Positions 54,864-64,000 of a stretch of 64,000 bases of DNA are shown in pieces; the stretch's first letter is position 1, and the number at the start of each line of letters is the position of its first letter. Origin of the DNA: Sweltsa coloradensis (lineage: Eukaryota; Arthropoda; Insecta; Plecoptera; Chloroperlidae); NCBI GenBank assembly GCA_024449915.1, contig JAMZAV010001718.1, forward strand, positions 186,001-250,000, read 5' to 3'. Below the pieces are notes generated by a model. It made no database searches. It saw only the letters and a program-made list of their open reading frames with translations, and was not told the origin of the DNA. The position numbers and the translations under genes were made by a program.

Positions 54864-57800
54864 CTGTGAAGAAGATTTTTACCAGTAAAATTATTATTTT
54901 TCACTACGTATCAAGTTGATACAGAACAGGCAGCCAATAAGGAACATTTTGTCATGCTTACCAACTTTGAGAAATGTTTTAAGTTCTAGCGGTTTTATAA
55001 AGGGTGAACTTTCTGTTTTACGGTATGAATCGGTTTCATCTTTTCCTTGGTTGTAAGGTTCATACGTTCCGTCACGATTTTCAACAAAGCTGCGGCAAAT
55101 GTCTAATGACATCTGAAATAAAAATAATAGTTTAGATGTATCAGTATGAACTACATAATGATCATTCATTATCAATTATCATTATTCATAATAATAAGTA
55201 TCAAAGAATTAAAAAATAAAAATCCATAAAAAATTGCTACATTCTCTGCCAATCATATAGACCAACCACTTTAAATACAAGTCATTATATTGAGATAGAA
55301 AACATTTACACTTTACAGTAAATGATAATAATTACCAGCGGTGTTTCAAATATCTGTTTAACATGTATAATATTTGTGATGTTCCACGTGTACTTTGTGA
55401 AGGTACCCAGAGGAATGGCGTCTTTCCTAACAAAGCCCGACATAGTGTTAGGCAGGCGTTTCTTCTTCCCTCCCACCGAGATGCGCTCTCGCAAACAGTC
55501 GAAGAACAGTTGGGGCACGTGAAACACAAGAGCATCCGGCTTGCCGTCAAACTGGAAGTGCATCGTTTGGTTGATTCGTTCCGTGACGGACGCAAGCCAC
55601 TGGAGAAATGAGAAGTTCACAGTGTTCTCGTCAGCTGGGTCTAGAACGTACAGAAAATACAGAAGAGTTTTAATTTAAATTTTATTACAGTGGAACTTTA
55701 AATTTACGTACCTTGAATCACCGAATTCCTTGATTGTGTAAAGTTTTTTGTTGGTCCCAAAAATTTTCCCATAAGGACAATGTTAAATTTTCCTTGAACT
55801 AACGTACCTTGTACCTACGTATTACATGACTTTACGTATCGTATTTCAAGTCCCGAGTCGTAATATATGGCCTCGAATTTACGTATCTATGCCGCCGAAC
55901 GCTGTTGGGAACGAGGGAGGTTGTTATTTACTGATCCAAGTGCCGCCCGCTTTGACGGCTCAACACATGCCGCCGATCGCATGGGTAAAAATGCAGTCCC
56001 TTTCCTCCCCCCTCATTAGCAGCAGTCTGGCAATGTGAGAAGGTCGAGTGGGTCAACGTTCCCCGCCCCTCCCCCTTCTGCCCATACGATCGTAGTATTT
56101 CAGCACTGCCGACAAACGCAACCCGATACTTGACCTGGCCTACCCACTCCACTACCGGCCTCTTTTCCCGACGACCTTGAATGAGTGAGCATATGAATCA
56201 ATTGATTGAGGAATCAAGCACATGATTCTATGACATGTGATCATTTTATTGTATGTGACAAAATCCACTGCAGTCTTGAGTAGCCAGCCTCAGTTTAACA
56301 AGTGTTGTATTAACAGCATCATTCATTGATTAAAAACAATGATCTTGCAATTATTATTGCGTAAGAAAAACACGGCACTGCTAAGAGAGAATGTGAAGTG
56401 TCACTGTGTCTGAGCTGGCTGGCCGGCCGGCCGAAAGAGGAGAGTGAGAGCCGTGCCACTGGCAGCGTGAGTGTGAGGGGAGGGGTAACCGGTCTCGTAG
56501 GCGGCAGTTGCCGGCTGGCGGGGTGGGGTGGGGAAGTAAACCTGACACACAGCTTCACAAAAGATCGCGCTTGCTGGAAGGAAATAGAACAGTGGATGCG
56601 GGAATTTTTAACATTGTGTAAATGACTAAATGGGACTTTTGCAAAAACTTTTCAAAATATAGCGATCATGGCGAGAAAACGGACGATGCGGGAACAATCC
56701 ATAGGGGTTTTACTGCATTTTATTTACTACGTAATAAACTTGGCGTGTGCACATTGAATTGAGATAAGTTATTAAAATGTTGTTTGTAGTTTTATTTTTT
56801 ACGTAACGAAGATTTGATGGAATTTCCAGCTGCTCTATATGTTTTTTACCGCTCGTGCGATTTGTTTCACGGAACAGAATAAAACACAGCATAATTACCC
56901 CTCCCCTTCCCGCGCGAGGCCGGCCACCGTGATGTCGCGTAAACAATGCTGGCTACACTACACTCGTCTTTGTGAAGGTGAAGGTCGTTCTTCGCGGAAG
57001 TCTTGTCACTGTGAAGTTTGATTTCAGCGTGTTTTAAAGATTCAGCGGCGTTATTTAAGTGTCCAATATTTATTACGTGACACTGACAGCATTCGGAGAT
57101 AAAATACGTAGCGGGCGGGCGCAAGCACTAATGAATGAACTGATTACGTAAGTTCGGCATGGGGGTGGATGGGTGGGGGGGCACTGAGATAGCGATGAGG
57201 CAATTGACCTTGAGCTGCCTACGATCCGATATCAATTACACTAAGCAGATGTGTCACATAAACAATTTCGTAATCGGTGCTTGATGTTACTCCTGCTTGC
57301 GATTGCACAACACAAAGCGAGCGCTGAGTTAACGATGTCTTACCATCCGATGCCACCTATAAGCAAACAAACTCACTTCCTGCAGCCTTCCATGCTCATA
57401 ATCCAGCATAGGCGCTACCTAGGAATAGTTTAAAGCAGGGCTGCCGTTTTAACGGATTTTATCCGTTTTTACGGATATTAAGGGTGCCAAACGGATAAAC
57501 GGATTTTTAGTCTTTTTTACGGATATTTTGTTAATTACGTTTTCGTATATTTGAATCTGCGCGGGCTAATTTTGATTGTAAACATTGAAGGCGGGGCGAT
57601 AATCGATTCGACTTTCGATAGGGGGCGGAGCATGGGCGGAGCCGTGTCCCAGATGAAGTAGGAACTACTTCCATTGAGAAACAGCCAATCACACTGCACA
57701 GTTGCTTTTGGGGAGGATGCAAGTTAAATTGACAGCCAGAGCCCACAAAATTGTTTTCTTTCGTTTTCGTTTATAAAGTTTGGATTATGTGATATTAAAA

Positions 57801-60800
57801 GTGAAAATAGAATTAGTATATGACTAAAATATCAAGTTCTGCAATGTTATTATAGAACACAACACATGGGCCTAGGCTAGGCCTAGGTCAAAATTGTGAT
57901 GCGACATTCATAGGGCCTAGGCTAGCTAGGCCTAGGCCTAGAATTTTTTAACCAGGTCAGAAAATATTATTTTAATGTTTAAAATGGATTTTTCTGTAAA
58001 TAAATAACATTTTTAAATTTTTATGCAATCTTAATTGAAGCAACCACGGGTGTTTCTGGCTTCCTTTCTTCTCGTCTGTGCATAGGCCTAGGCCCTTGGC
58101 AACTTTTAGGTTAAGATGGTACAAATATAAACATCACATTTATCCATTTTCATAGTTTTGATCAATGAAATCAACGTTTTTTAGACTCTTCACGGATATT
58201 TGCGGATAGTTAACGTCCTCATACAGGATTTGAAAAAAATATCAGTGGCAGCCCTGGTTTAAAGCACTCAAGTTGATGTTGTCACTTTGTTGGTACAGTA
58301 GGCGGCAATTTTGAAGGTTTTTTAAATTTACAAATCCTTGACTTTATGTATTTTTTTTTGCCTCTATGAAATTCGTAAATTCAAAGTTCCATTGTACCAT
58401 ATTATGTTTCAGGCATTTGTGATGATCAAGCCCAAAATGGGTTTCGAACACTGGATGTTTTGCATTGGAAGCAAAAATCAACCCACATCAGACTAAATAT
58501 GAGACTAATAACGTAAATTAGGTCAATAGTTATGAGGTTTGACAACTTAAAGACATTACCATTGCTTTTTATTGAAAGCAGAAATCCCTTTTCGTGCTTT
58601 TTTTTTTTTCTTTTTTGGTCGAATTGATATTGGGCTCTTGAGGAGTCAAATTCAATGAGACGTGCGGGTTTTTCGTTGCGTTTCCGCCTCACGCTAAGAA
58701 GCTGAAATACATCGACACAGTATTATTTTCTGATCGTGTAAGGGTAGGGTACACTTTTGATCTCGATAGGGCTCCTCTTGGCAGGCACAAATCAAAAGAC
58801 AATTATAGTAGGCACTTCCTTAGACACGCTCTACAAAGTTAAAAATTACAACGGGATATATATATTTCATCTAAATGGTCAAGGTTAAAGAGGTCAAATA
58901 AATTTGCATAAGAATATGTTAAAGAGTTTAAGGTTGCATCAACAAGGCCTACCCCTATAGTTATTTGCTCACTAAATAATATACACAAAACATGGCAACA
59001 TACAAGGCCTGCCACTGTTCCAATGGTTAATAATACAGGAACCAACCATACTTGGGGGGACTTTCAAAGATTCAGATCATCAATTTAAAAATGAAGAAGG
59101 AACTTTTAAAAAGTCCAAGTTCCTCATAAAAAGGAACTAAAACTTTTAATAGTTCCCTTTATTGTGTATTTTGTTAAGTTTATTAGGTAGGCCAATGTTA
59201 TATTTAATGCGACTGCAGAATCCCTGACGTGCAATTTGCAAGCATATGGATGTCATAGAGCATGTATGAATCATAATGATACATATGTTATGAAATGATA
59301 AATTAATATGAAAGGCCTTCATAATCATGATGGCAATGTAGTTTGCTCACGAATACTGAAACATGGTGCTAAGTGCAAAATAGACTACTTAGTCCTACTT
59401 GATTGTTACTGGAATGTTTTAGGAAACTTAAAAAAAAGTTCCTTGAAAATATGAACTTGATCACTGAAAAGTTCCATAACACTAAAAAGGCTCAAGTTCC
59501 TTAAAAAAATCCAGGAAAATGTAACTTAAAAAAAAGTTCCTTTCCTAATCCCCAAGTATGCAACCAACAACGATGACGATGACGATTTAGTCAATACAGC
59601 TTTGCAATCAAGTGCAGTGTATCCACCGATGATTGGCATGCACTCAGTACAGTAGAGTAGAGCATACGTAGTAAGTTAGTAACGTCCTAGTAATGAACGT
59701 AAAAAACAGAGTTTGACTGTAATATAGGCTACAAAAAAAATTAATACTTAAGAAGACTTCTATGTAATTAAGTCTAAATAGTAAATACAAAAGTAAGCAA
59801 AAGCGAGCCATCAGAATCATGGTTGGAGCCAATAGGAGAAAATCCTGTAAAGAATTATTTAGAAATCTAAAAATACTGACTCTTCCATGTATCCTTATTC
59901 AAATCTGTGTAATCTTTGTTCACAATAATCCTGAATGGTTTTCCCGCAATTCACAAATTCATCACCATGGCACACGCTCGCAAATCAACATTCATATCGA
60001 CTCTTTCAGCACATCCAAGTTTACCAAAGGACCATTGGCTCTATGCTCAGCCCTCTATAACAAATTACCAGCAGACATCAAACTCATAAATACAAGCAGG
60101 CACATAATTTTTAAGGCTAGAGTAAAATCATTTCTGCTTGACAAGTGTTTTTATTTTATTCTATTGATGAATTTGTAAATCAGAATGACCGACAAAACTA
60201 AAACTAATAAACAGTCTTTTATTATGTCAGCACCCTGCACTATGCCTTGGGTATGTTAATATGCTTGTCAGTATAATGTTTTGTCAACTTAAACTTACCC
60301 TTTTATGTTATTAACTTTTGTTCTAGACTGAATTATAATTATTATAAGTATTTTAAGTATGCTCTACCTAGAATAGATATCTAAGTATATAAAGTATATC
60401 TGTGTATTAGAATATCTACTATTTCACACTCTCTTCGGAGCAGTGCATATCTGTACCATGTACACGATCAAAATGAAATAAAGAATTATTATTAAACTCA
60501 AATAATGAAGATCAACAAGTTTTAGTACACACCTCGTATGGTGGCTGTGTGTCGTGAGGAATAGGTAAGGAAGTGCTAGATCTGAATGTTGAGCAACTCC
60601 ACTGCTTGTATCAGGCAAAGCAAAGACTACCTATCCCACATGCATGTCATCTTGTCTAAAATATGCATTAAAGTGATTAAACACATTTTTTTATAAATGA
60701 AGCCTGGAGTTGGAGCCAAGTTGGAAAACAAGTAAGAAGCTGATTCTAGAGTAATATTTATTATAGAGTGTTACAAACAAATAGGCCTAATCTCAGTTTC

Positions 60801-63370
60801 CCCCAATCACTTGCCACCCCACTCATAATAATGTAAATGAGTAGGTACCCTATTAGAACATTTTAACATGTAGCCTACCAATTTTATTTCACTTAGGCCT
60901 ACTTGCATAGTACCGGTACTTTGGATAAGTTGATCAACAGAAAACCAACAGCATGAAGTTTGAATGTGAACTATATTAAAAATTGATACAAAATTAAATT
61001 ACATAATAAAATCAATCCCAATAACTCTTTGAAGTCAATCTTACAGCTTACTTATACAATTTACTATAGTATGTGTTAACTGTTTATTCACATTCTTAAG
61101 CCAAAGAATTAATGGACTTAAGACCACATCAGAAGTTAAAAATCTTTTGCCTATATAGCGGGATTCAAACCCTTGACCTTCTGCATTGGAAGCAGAGATT
61201 CAAGTACTACAATACCAAGAAACCACATGAACTGTTTTAAGAAAGCAGGCAAATAAGCAATAATGAGCATATCATTATTTAAATTTTAATAAGTCTTACC
61301 AGTTGCAGAAGTCTGCTAGTGATGATAGTGATTTAATTTTAATAAGTCTTACCAGTTGCCTCCAAAAGAGCTGCTTCGTCACGTAACACTTCCACCTCTA
61401 CCTCGCACGTTCCTCCGCCCTCCTCTCTTAGGTAGGCAACCAGAGTTTGGTGCTCTTCACTACCCAATGTCAGCGGATCTACAAGTAGGATTCACAAACT
61501 GTTAAAAAATATATGTTATTATTATTACCTTTTAGTCCTAAATATAAACCAACCACCTAACTTTTCTTGTGTAATAAAGAAACATGTATAGAAGAGATGT
61601 GCGAATGTTCGAAATTTGAACTCGAACTCGAACTTTTTTAAGTTCCGAGTTCGGTTCGAGTTCGAGTTCGATTTTTTTTTTTTTTTACTTATTTGTAGTG
61701 GTGTGCGGTCACATGTTATTTGACAAGTCAAAAATGGTTCTCAGTTTACAGGTACAAATTTGAAAACAAAAAAATGGATGGTGGAGGCACGTGCCGGTCC
61801 AGACTTATCACTATTTTACCTAATATGACGGTTTGATATACCTTTAAGTTGAGTTTGAGTTCGATACAGTTCAAAATTTTTGTTAAGTTCAAAGTTGTTT
61901 TAACTCTCAAAATGTTATAAAATATAGGCTAGAATGATAATATTGATCAATCAATCAATATTTATCATCTAGTCACAGTAACCTTACCTATAGTGATTGG
62001 CATTCCTGAAGATCCAGATTGTAGTTGGTGATGGTCTAAACTTATGTAATAGGCAAACTCCTCGCTGAGTTTTGGGTCGCTGATGAACGCACAGATGCAA
62101 GCGTAGAAATGAGCACAACGTTTGAAGTTCGCATCTTCCTTACTCGTTGCATGTTTCACCTGGCCCTTCAATCAAAACATATGTTCATACTATAATATAC
62201 TAACATAACATAATACTGTCTATATATTATATCAACATTCGACATCTACTTTCCGAGTACCAGAAGGACAGAACGTGTCGGGTATTAAGGTAACAAACAA
62301 CTTTAAATTAGCTGCAGTCATCGGCAGCAGGTGAAAAGTTTTGTTGCCTTCAGGGCTTTCTCCTCCAATATAAACTCTACTTTTTATTAGTGTTCGAAAA
62401 TTTCATGAAATTTACTTTTTTGAAAGTTTCATTGAAAGTTTCAATGAAAGTTTCAAAAAATATTGAAATTTTGTGAAATATTCAATTTCCAAGGAAATCT
62501 TCAGGAATACAAACTACATTTTCAATTAATCAGCATTTTCTTACCTATAAGAAAGGTTTTTATTAGATTGACAAAAAATTTGCATCTCTGAAATAGGGTA
62601 GGGGCTACTCTTGTACCTGGGGGGGGGGGGGGGGGGGGGGGGTCCAACTTTTTAAACACTGTTTTTTCCTCATTTTTAACGGAAAGGATTTTGGGTGCCC
62701 TCTTATTGATTATATACTAGAACTAGCGCGGCGTACTATAACTAGGCGGAAAGGTCGACTAACCTAACAAAAGTAGACCTTTAACATAAGTAGTAACAAG
62801 GCAAAAGTTGGACCCCCCAGGTACAAGAGTGCCTGAAATATTACCCCATAATTGGTGCTGAAACTATTAGACTTAAAAAAGTTGAGAGAGAGAGAGAGAG
62901 AAATTAAACTGAACAAAAACTGATTTGGTAATTGACGACTGGTGATAGGCGGAGCTTAAAACGATCGATACGTCTTGTGATGAGAGTTGGGAAAGATTCT
63001 CATCTCCCAATTTTACGTCTGTTGAACGGTGCAACACTTATCATCACGCTCCAACTTTTATTCTATTCATTAGTATTTGGACAAAACTTGAGGGATAATA
63101 ATAAACAAACATAGGCCTATCATTCCTTCTAATAGCGATTATATCGAAAAATTTTACACAATCATTAGCTTGTTAACAATGTACGCACAAGCTTGAGGTT
63201 TGCAAGTGATAAAATAAAACAAAAATGCATATGCCTTTTACTTCTATGCCTATGCCTTTTACTTCTATAGGCCAGTAGGCTGTAATAATAACCTTACATT
63301 GGTTATCATCGAGATCAAAAATAAAGGGTTGTTTGGGGCACTTCCACACTTTTTGATGTGAGCAATCATT
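54604..63370 (-). CDS. C2orf42-homolog family protein, 3' six exons (partial)
   Basis: Exons in the window (minus): 63370-63293, 62159-61988, 61478-61353, 55640-55336, 55112-54962, 54863-54604, giving 363 residues and the true stop (TAA at 54606-54604). Phases agree at all five junctions. The sequence resembles the vertebrate C2orf42 protein over long stretches: '[15 protein letters not shown]', '[20 protein letters not shown]', '[17 protein letters not shown]', '[12 protein letters not shown]', '[11 protein letters not shown]', '[17 protein letters not shown]' and '[17 protein letters not shown]'. That family is of unknown biochemical function. Its N-terminal zinc-binding part is not in the window and must lie beyond 64000. 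The C-terminal tail (about 35 residues after EKRPVEV) is lineage-specific. The 5.7-kb intron between 61353 and 55640 holds several transposons. The first listed exon is the least certain. Confidence 0.88.
54962..55112 (-). CDS. C2orf42-like exon
   Basis: Acceptor atttcag|ATG, donor GTTG|gtaagc, 50 codons plus one base, with '[11 protein letters not shown]' and '[10 protein letters not shown]'. Confidence 0.92.
55336..55640 (-). CDS. C2orf42-like exon (most conserved)
   Basis: Acceptor gttctag|AC, donor CTG|gtaatt, 101 codons. It holds '[20 protein letters not shown]', '[16 protein letters not shown]' and '[10 protein letters not shown]'. Confidence 0.93.
55688..58394. mobile_element. pogo/Tigger-like element with a nested hAT
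   Basis: The ends CAGTGGAACTTTAAATTTAC and, complemented, CAATGGAACTTTGAATTTAC are flanked by TA (55686-55687 and 58395-58396), as in pogo/Tigger-type elements. Removing the nested hAT leaves about 1.9 kb. I could not recognise the transposase. The middle has CpG-rich, GC-rich blocks (55890-56160, 56400-56540) unlike the surrounding DNA. Confidence 0.75.
57436..58256. mobile_element. hAT-type element with exact 8-bp target duplication
   Basis: GTTTAAAG flanks it at 57428-57435 and 58257-58264. The termini are CAGGGCTGCC on both sides. Subterminal ACGGATATT-type repeats occur at both ends. GGCCTA clusters lie at 57868-57945. No transposase. Confidence 0.92.
59047..59560. mobile_element. hAT-type MITE
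   Basis: The termini CATACTTGGGG and its complement are flanked by GAACCAAC and CAACCAAC (7 of 8 identical). Subterminal AAGTTCC/GGAACTT repeats are like those of the 33637 element. Confidence 0.82.
59785..60495 (+). mobile_element. LINE 3' fragment (reverse transcriptase C-terminus)
   Basis: Frame 59785-60178 reads [18 protein letters not shown], then '[17 protein letters not shown]', an 'HHHGTRSQ' segment in the place of the usual YNTR motif, 'YNKLPADIK' and '[15 protein letters not shown]'. This is the C-terminal end found in many arthropod LINE reverse transcriptases. A 3' untranslated stretch with AATAAA at about 60479 follows. It is 5' truncated and opposite in orientation to the host gene. 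Confidence 0.8.
60500..61135. other. Intron, nothing recognised
   Basis: No element ends or exons that I can support. Confidence 0.35.
61140..61222 (-). mobile_element. tRNA-like sequence (SINE head)
   Basis: On the minus strand 'tttcttggtattgtagtactt', an anticodon-type arm 'ctgcttccaatgcag' (loop reading CCA at the anticodon position) and a B box 'gggtttgaatccc' follow at tRNA spacing. The D-arm is degenerate and no acceptor stem closes, so it is not a functional tRNA gene. Confidence 0.6.
61275..61360. repeat. Short tandem duplication spanning a splice donor
   Basis: 'ttttaataagtcttaccagttgc' (split here as 'ttttaataagtcttac' plus 'cagttgc') occurs at about 61283-61305 and 61336-61359. 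The right copy contains the donor of exon 61353-61478. Confidence 0.85.
61353..61478 (-). CDS. C2orf42-like exon
   Basis: Acceptor cttgtag|ATCCG, donor ACTG|gtaag. It encodes an acidic, less conserved linker ('[19 protein letters not shown]'). The donor region is duplicated downstream. Confidence 0.85.
61590..61900. repeat. GAGTTCGA-rich segment, probable hAT remnant
   Basis: 'gagatgtgcgaatgttcg' followed by alternating 'gaactcgaactcg' and 'gagttcgagttcg' motifs looks like a hAT terminus. A second end and target duplication were not found. Confidence 0.45.
61988..62159 (-). CDS. C2orf42-like exon
   Basis: Acceptor ggccag|GTG, donor ATAG|gtaagg, 57 codons plus one base. It contains '[18 protein letters not shown]', the family's Cys/His-rich segment. 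Confidence 0.88.
62385..62600. repeat. AAAGTTTCA-rich segment, possible hAT remnant
   Basis: Repeated 'gaaagtttca' and 'aaatttcatgaaattt' motifs between 'tagtgttcg' and 'gcatctctga' resemble the other hAT termini, but no matching target duplication is visible. Confidence 0.35.
62606..62832. mobile_element. MITE with a G-run in one terminal repeat
   Basis: 'ctcttgtacctgggggg' at the left pairs with 'ccccccaggtacaagag' at the right. The left G run has expanded to about 24. The centre is shared with 45545-45765. Confidence 0.75.
62889..62904. repeat. (GA)n microsatellite
   Basis: About eight GA dinucleotides. The frame after it (62932-63114) is not recognisable. Confidence 0.8.
63293..63370 (-). 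CDS. C2orf42-like exon (first in window)
   Basis: Acceptor ctactag|AAT; 26 codons, '[16 protein letters not shown]..'. To stay in phase with the next exon the donor must be AAG|gttatt at 63293. The better-looking T|gtaagg at 63298 would put a stop in the next exon. C-x-C-like cysteines fit a zinc-binding part. Confidence 0.55.
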
Positions 63371-63759
63371 CTAGTAGAGTAGGGTAGGCCTAGCATTATT
63401 GGTACAAAGTTGCCCAGCTACAATACTTAAGGCTGTGTGTTCACCAAAAAATAAAATCCAAATTATGCATAAAACAGTAGTTAGGCTATAGAATATGACC
63501 ATTAATCACAGTCTTTTAAAAAGACCAAAATAATTTTTTTGGTTGATGCATTTTTCCGCTATTGCTACTTTTTGAACGATTTTTGGTGCTAAGTTTTTCA
63601 AAAAGTATACTATTTGGATGGCTGATATTTTTATTGTACCTAGCCTTCACTTTTCTTTGACTTAAGAATGAGGTATTTTGAAATATGTATCTTCAATGCC
63701 TTCTTACATTTTACAGTGTTTTATATTTTTCGGTAGGCTACTTTTGTGGTATTTGTCAG

Positions 63760-63925
63760 TCTTGGGGAGAAGCGCGCTACAAGTAGCGCGCTACATGTAG
63801 CATGCTACTTATACGTTAGCGGAGCCAGTAGCGCGCTACTTTATTAAGGGGGCATATTGTAGAGGTAGCATGCTACAATTTTTGTAGATTAGCGTGATAT
63901 TTGCGCTACTTTTTAAGTTCCGGGG
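63760..63925. mobile_element. Probable hAT terminus with palindrome array, runs to window edge
   Basis: 'agtcttggggag' resembles the CAGNCTTGGGG ends seen at 33637 and 59047. It is followed by repeated GTAGCGCGCTAC and GTAGCATGCTAC palindromes. The other end would lie beyond the window. Confidence 0.45.
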
Positions 63926-64000
63926 CCAGCAGTCCCAGTACCACGTAAAGTCAAAAGTCGGCACTGCAAACTAACTTGTAACGCCCGCCGCGCCACGTCA

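Noticed and set aside
56319..57124. Several frames in the GC-rich part of the pogo-like element
   Set aside because: I could not identify helix-turn-helix or DDE motifs in any of them.
61140..61222. Functional tRNA-Trp gene
   Set aside because: The CCA loop and B box are present, but the acceptor stem and D-arm do not form, so I call it a SINE head.
63298..63302. Alternative donor T|gtaagg for the first C2orf42-like exon
   Set aside because: It has the stronger donor consensus, but the resulting phase places a stop codon shortly into the next exon.

Overview
This window is nuclear DNA from a large, AT-rich, transposon-filled animal genome. One of its three genes encodes a classic six-cysteine odorant-binding protein (OBP), a family known from hexapods, so the host is most likely an insect. 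Short clusters of GGCCTA, the long introns and the heavy load of hAT, Helitron-like and Penelope-like elements remind me of hemimetabolous insects such as planthoppers, but I cannot name the species.

Layout. 1-18.1 kb: no gene recognised; Helitron-like elements, a decayed Penelope-like retroelement (4.4-5.7 kb) and a composite repeat present in several copies (5.8-7.8, 9.7-11.6 and 17.0-18.1 kb). 19.9-32.0 kb (minus): a seven-exon OBP gene of 175 residues with a signal peptide, all six cysteines, a proline-rich tail and a TATA/initiator promoter; its introns hold foldback elements, SINEs and a cluster of Helitron-like elements. 32.1-42.4 kb: intergenic, with more Helitron-like copies, hAT elements and an inverted-repeat element that carries a tandem array. 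42.4-46.9 kb (minus): a four-exon O6-alkylguanine-DNA alkyltransferase (MGMT) of 169 residues with every catalytic residue I can check. 46.9-54.6 kb: repeats, including a piggyBac-like element at TTAA sites and a hAT element that holds a nested Helitron-like element with duplicated SINE cassettes. 54.6-64 kb (minus): the 3' six exons (363 residues) of a gene matching the C2orf42-homolog family; its 5' end lies beyond the window. One of its introns contains a pogo-like element with a hAT element nested inside, a second small hAT element and a LINE 3' fragment.

The three genes are unrelated and do not form a pathway. The strongest unusual signal is the set of Helitron-like families. They share a 3' end made of an AACGC...GCGTT hairpin followed by CTAG. 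Each family's 5' end carries a short motif complementary to a motif just inside its own 3' end. One copy has a visible empty site, which shows insertion between two T residues without target duplication. All exon boundaries below were read by eye from splice signals, reading phase and family resemblance; no alignment or transcript data were available.
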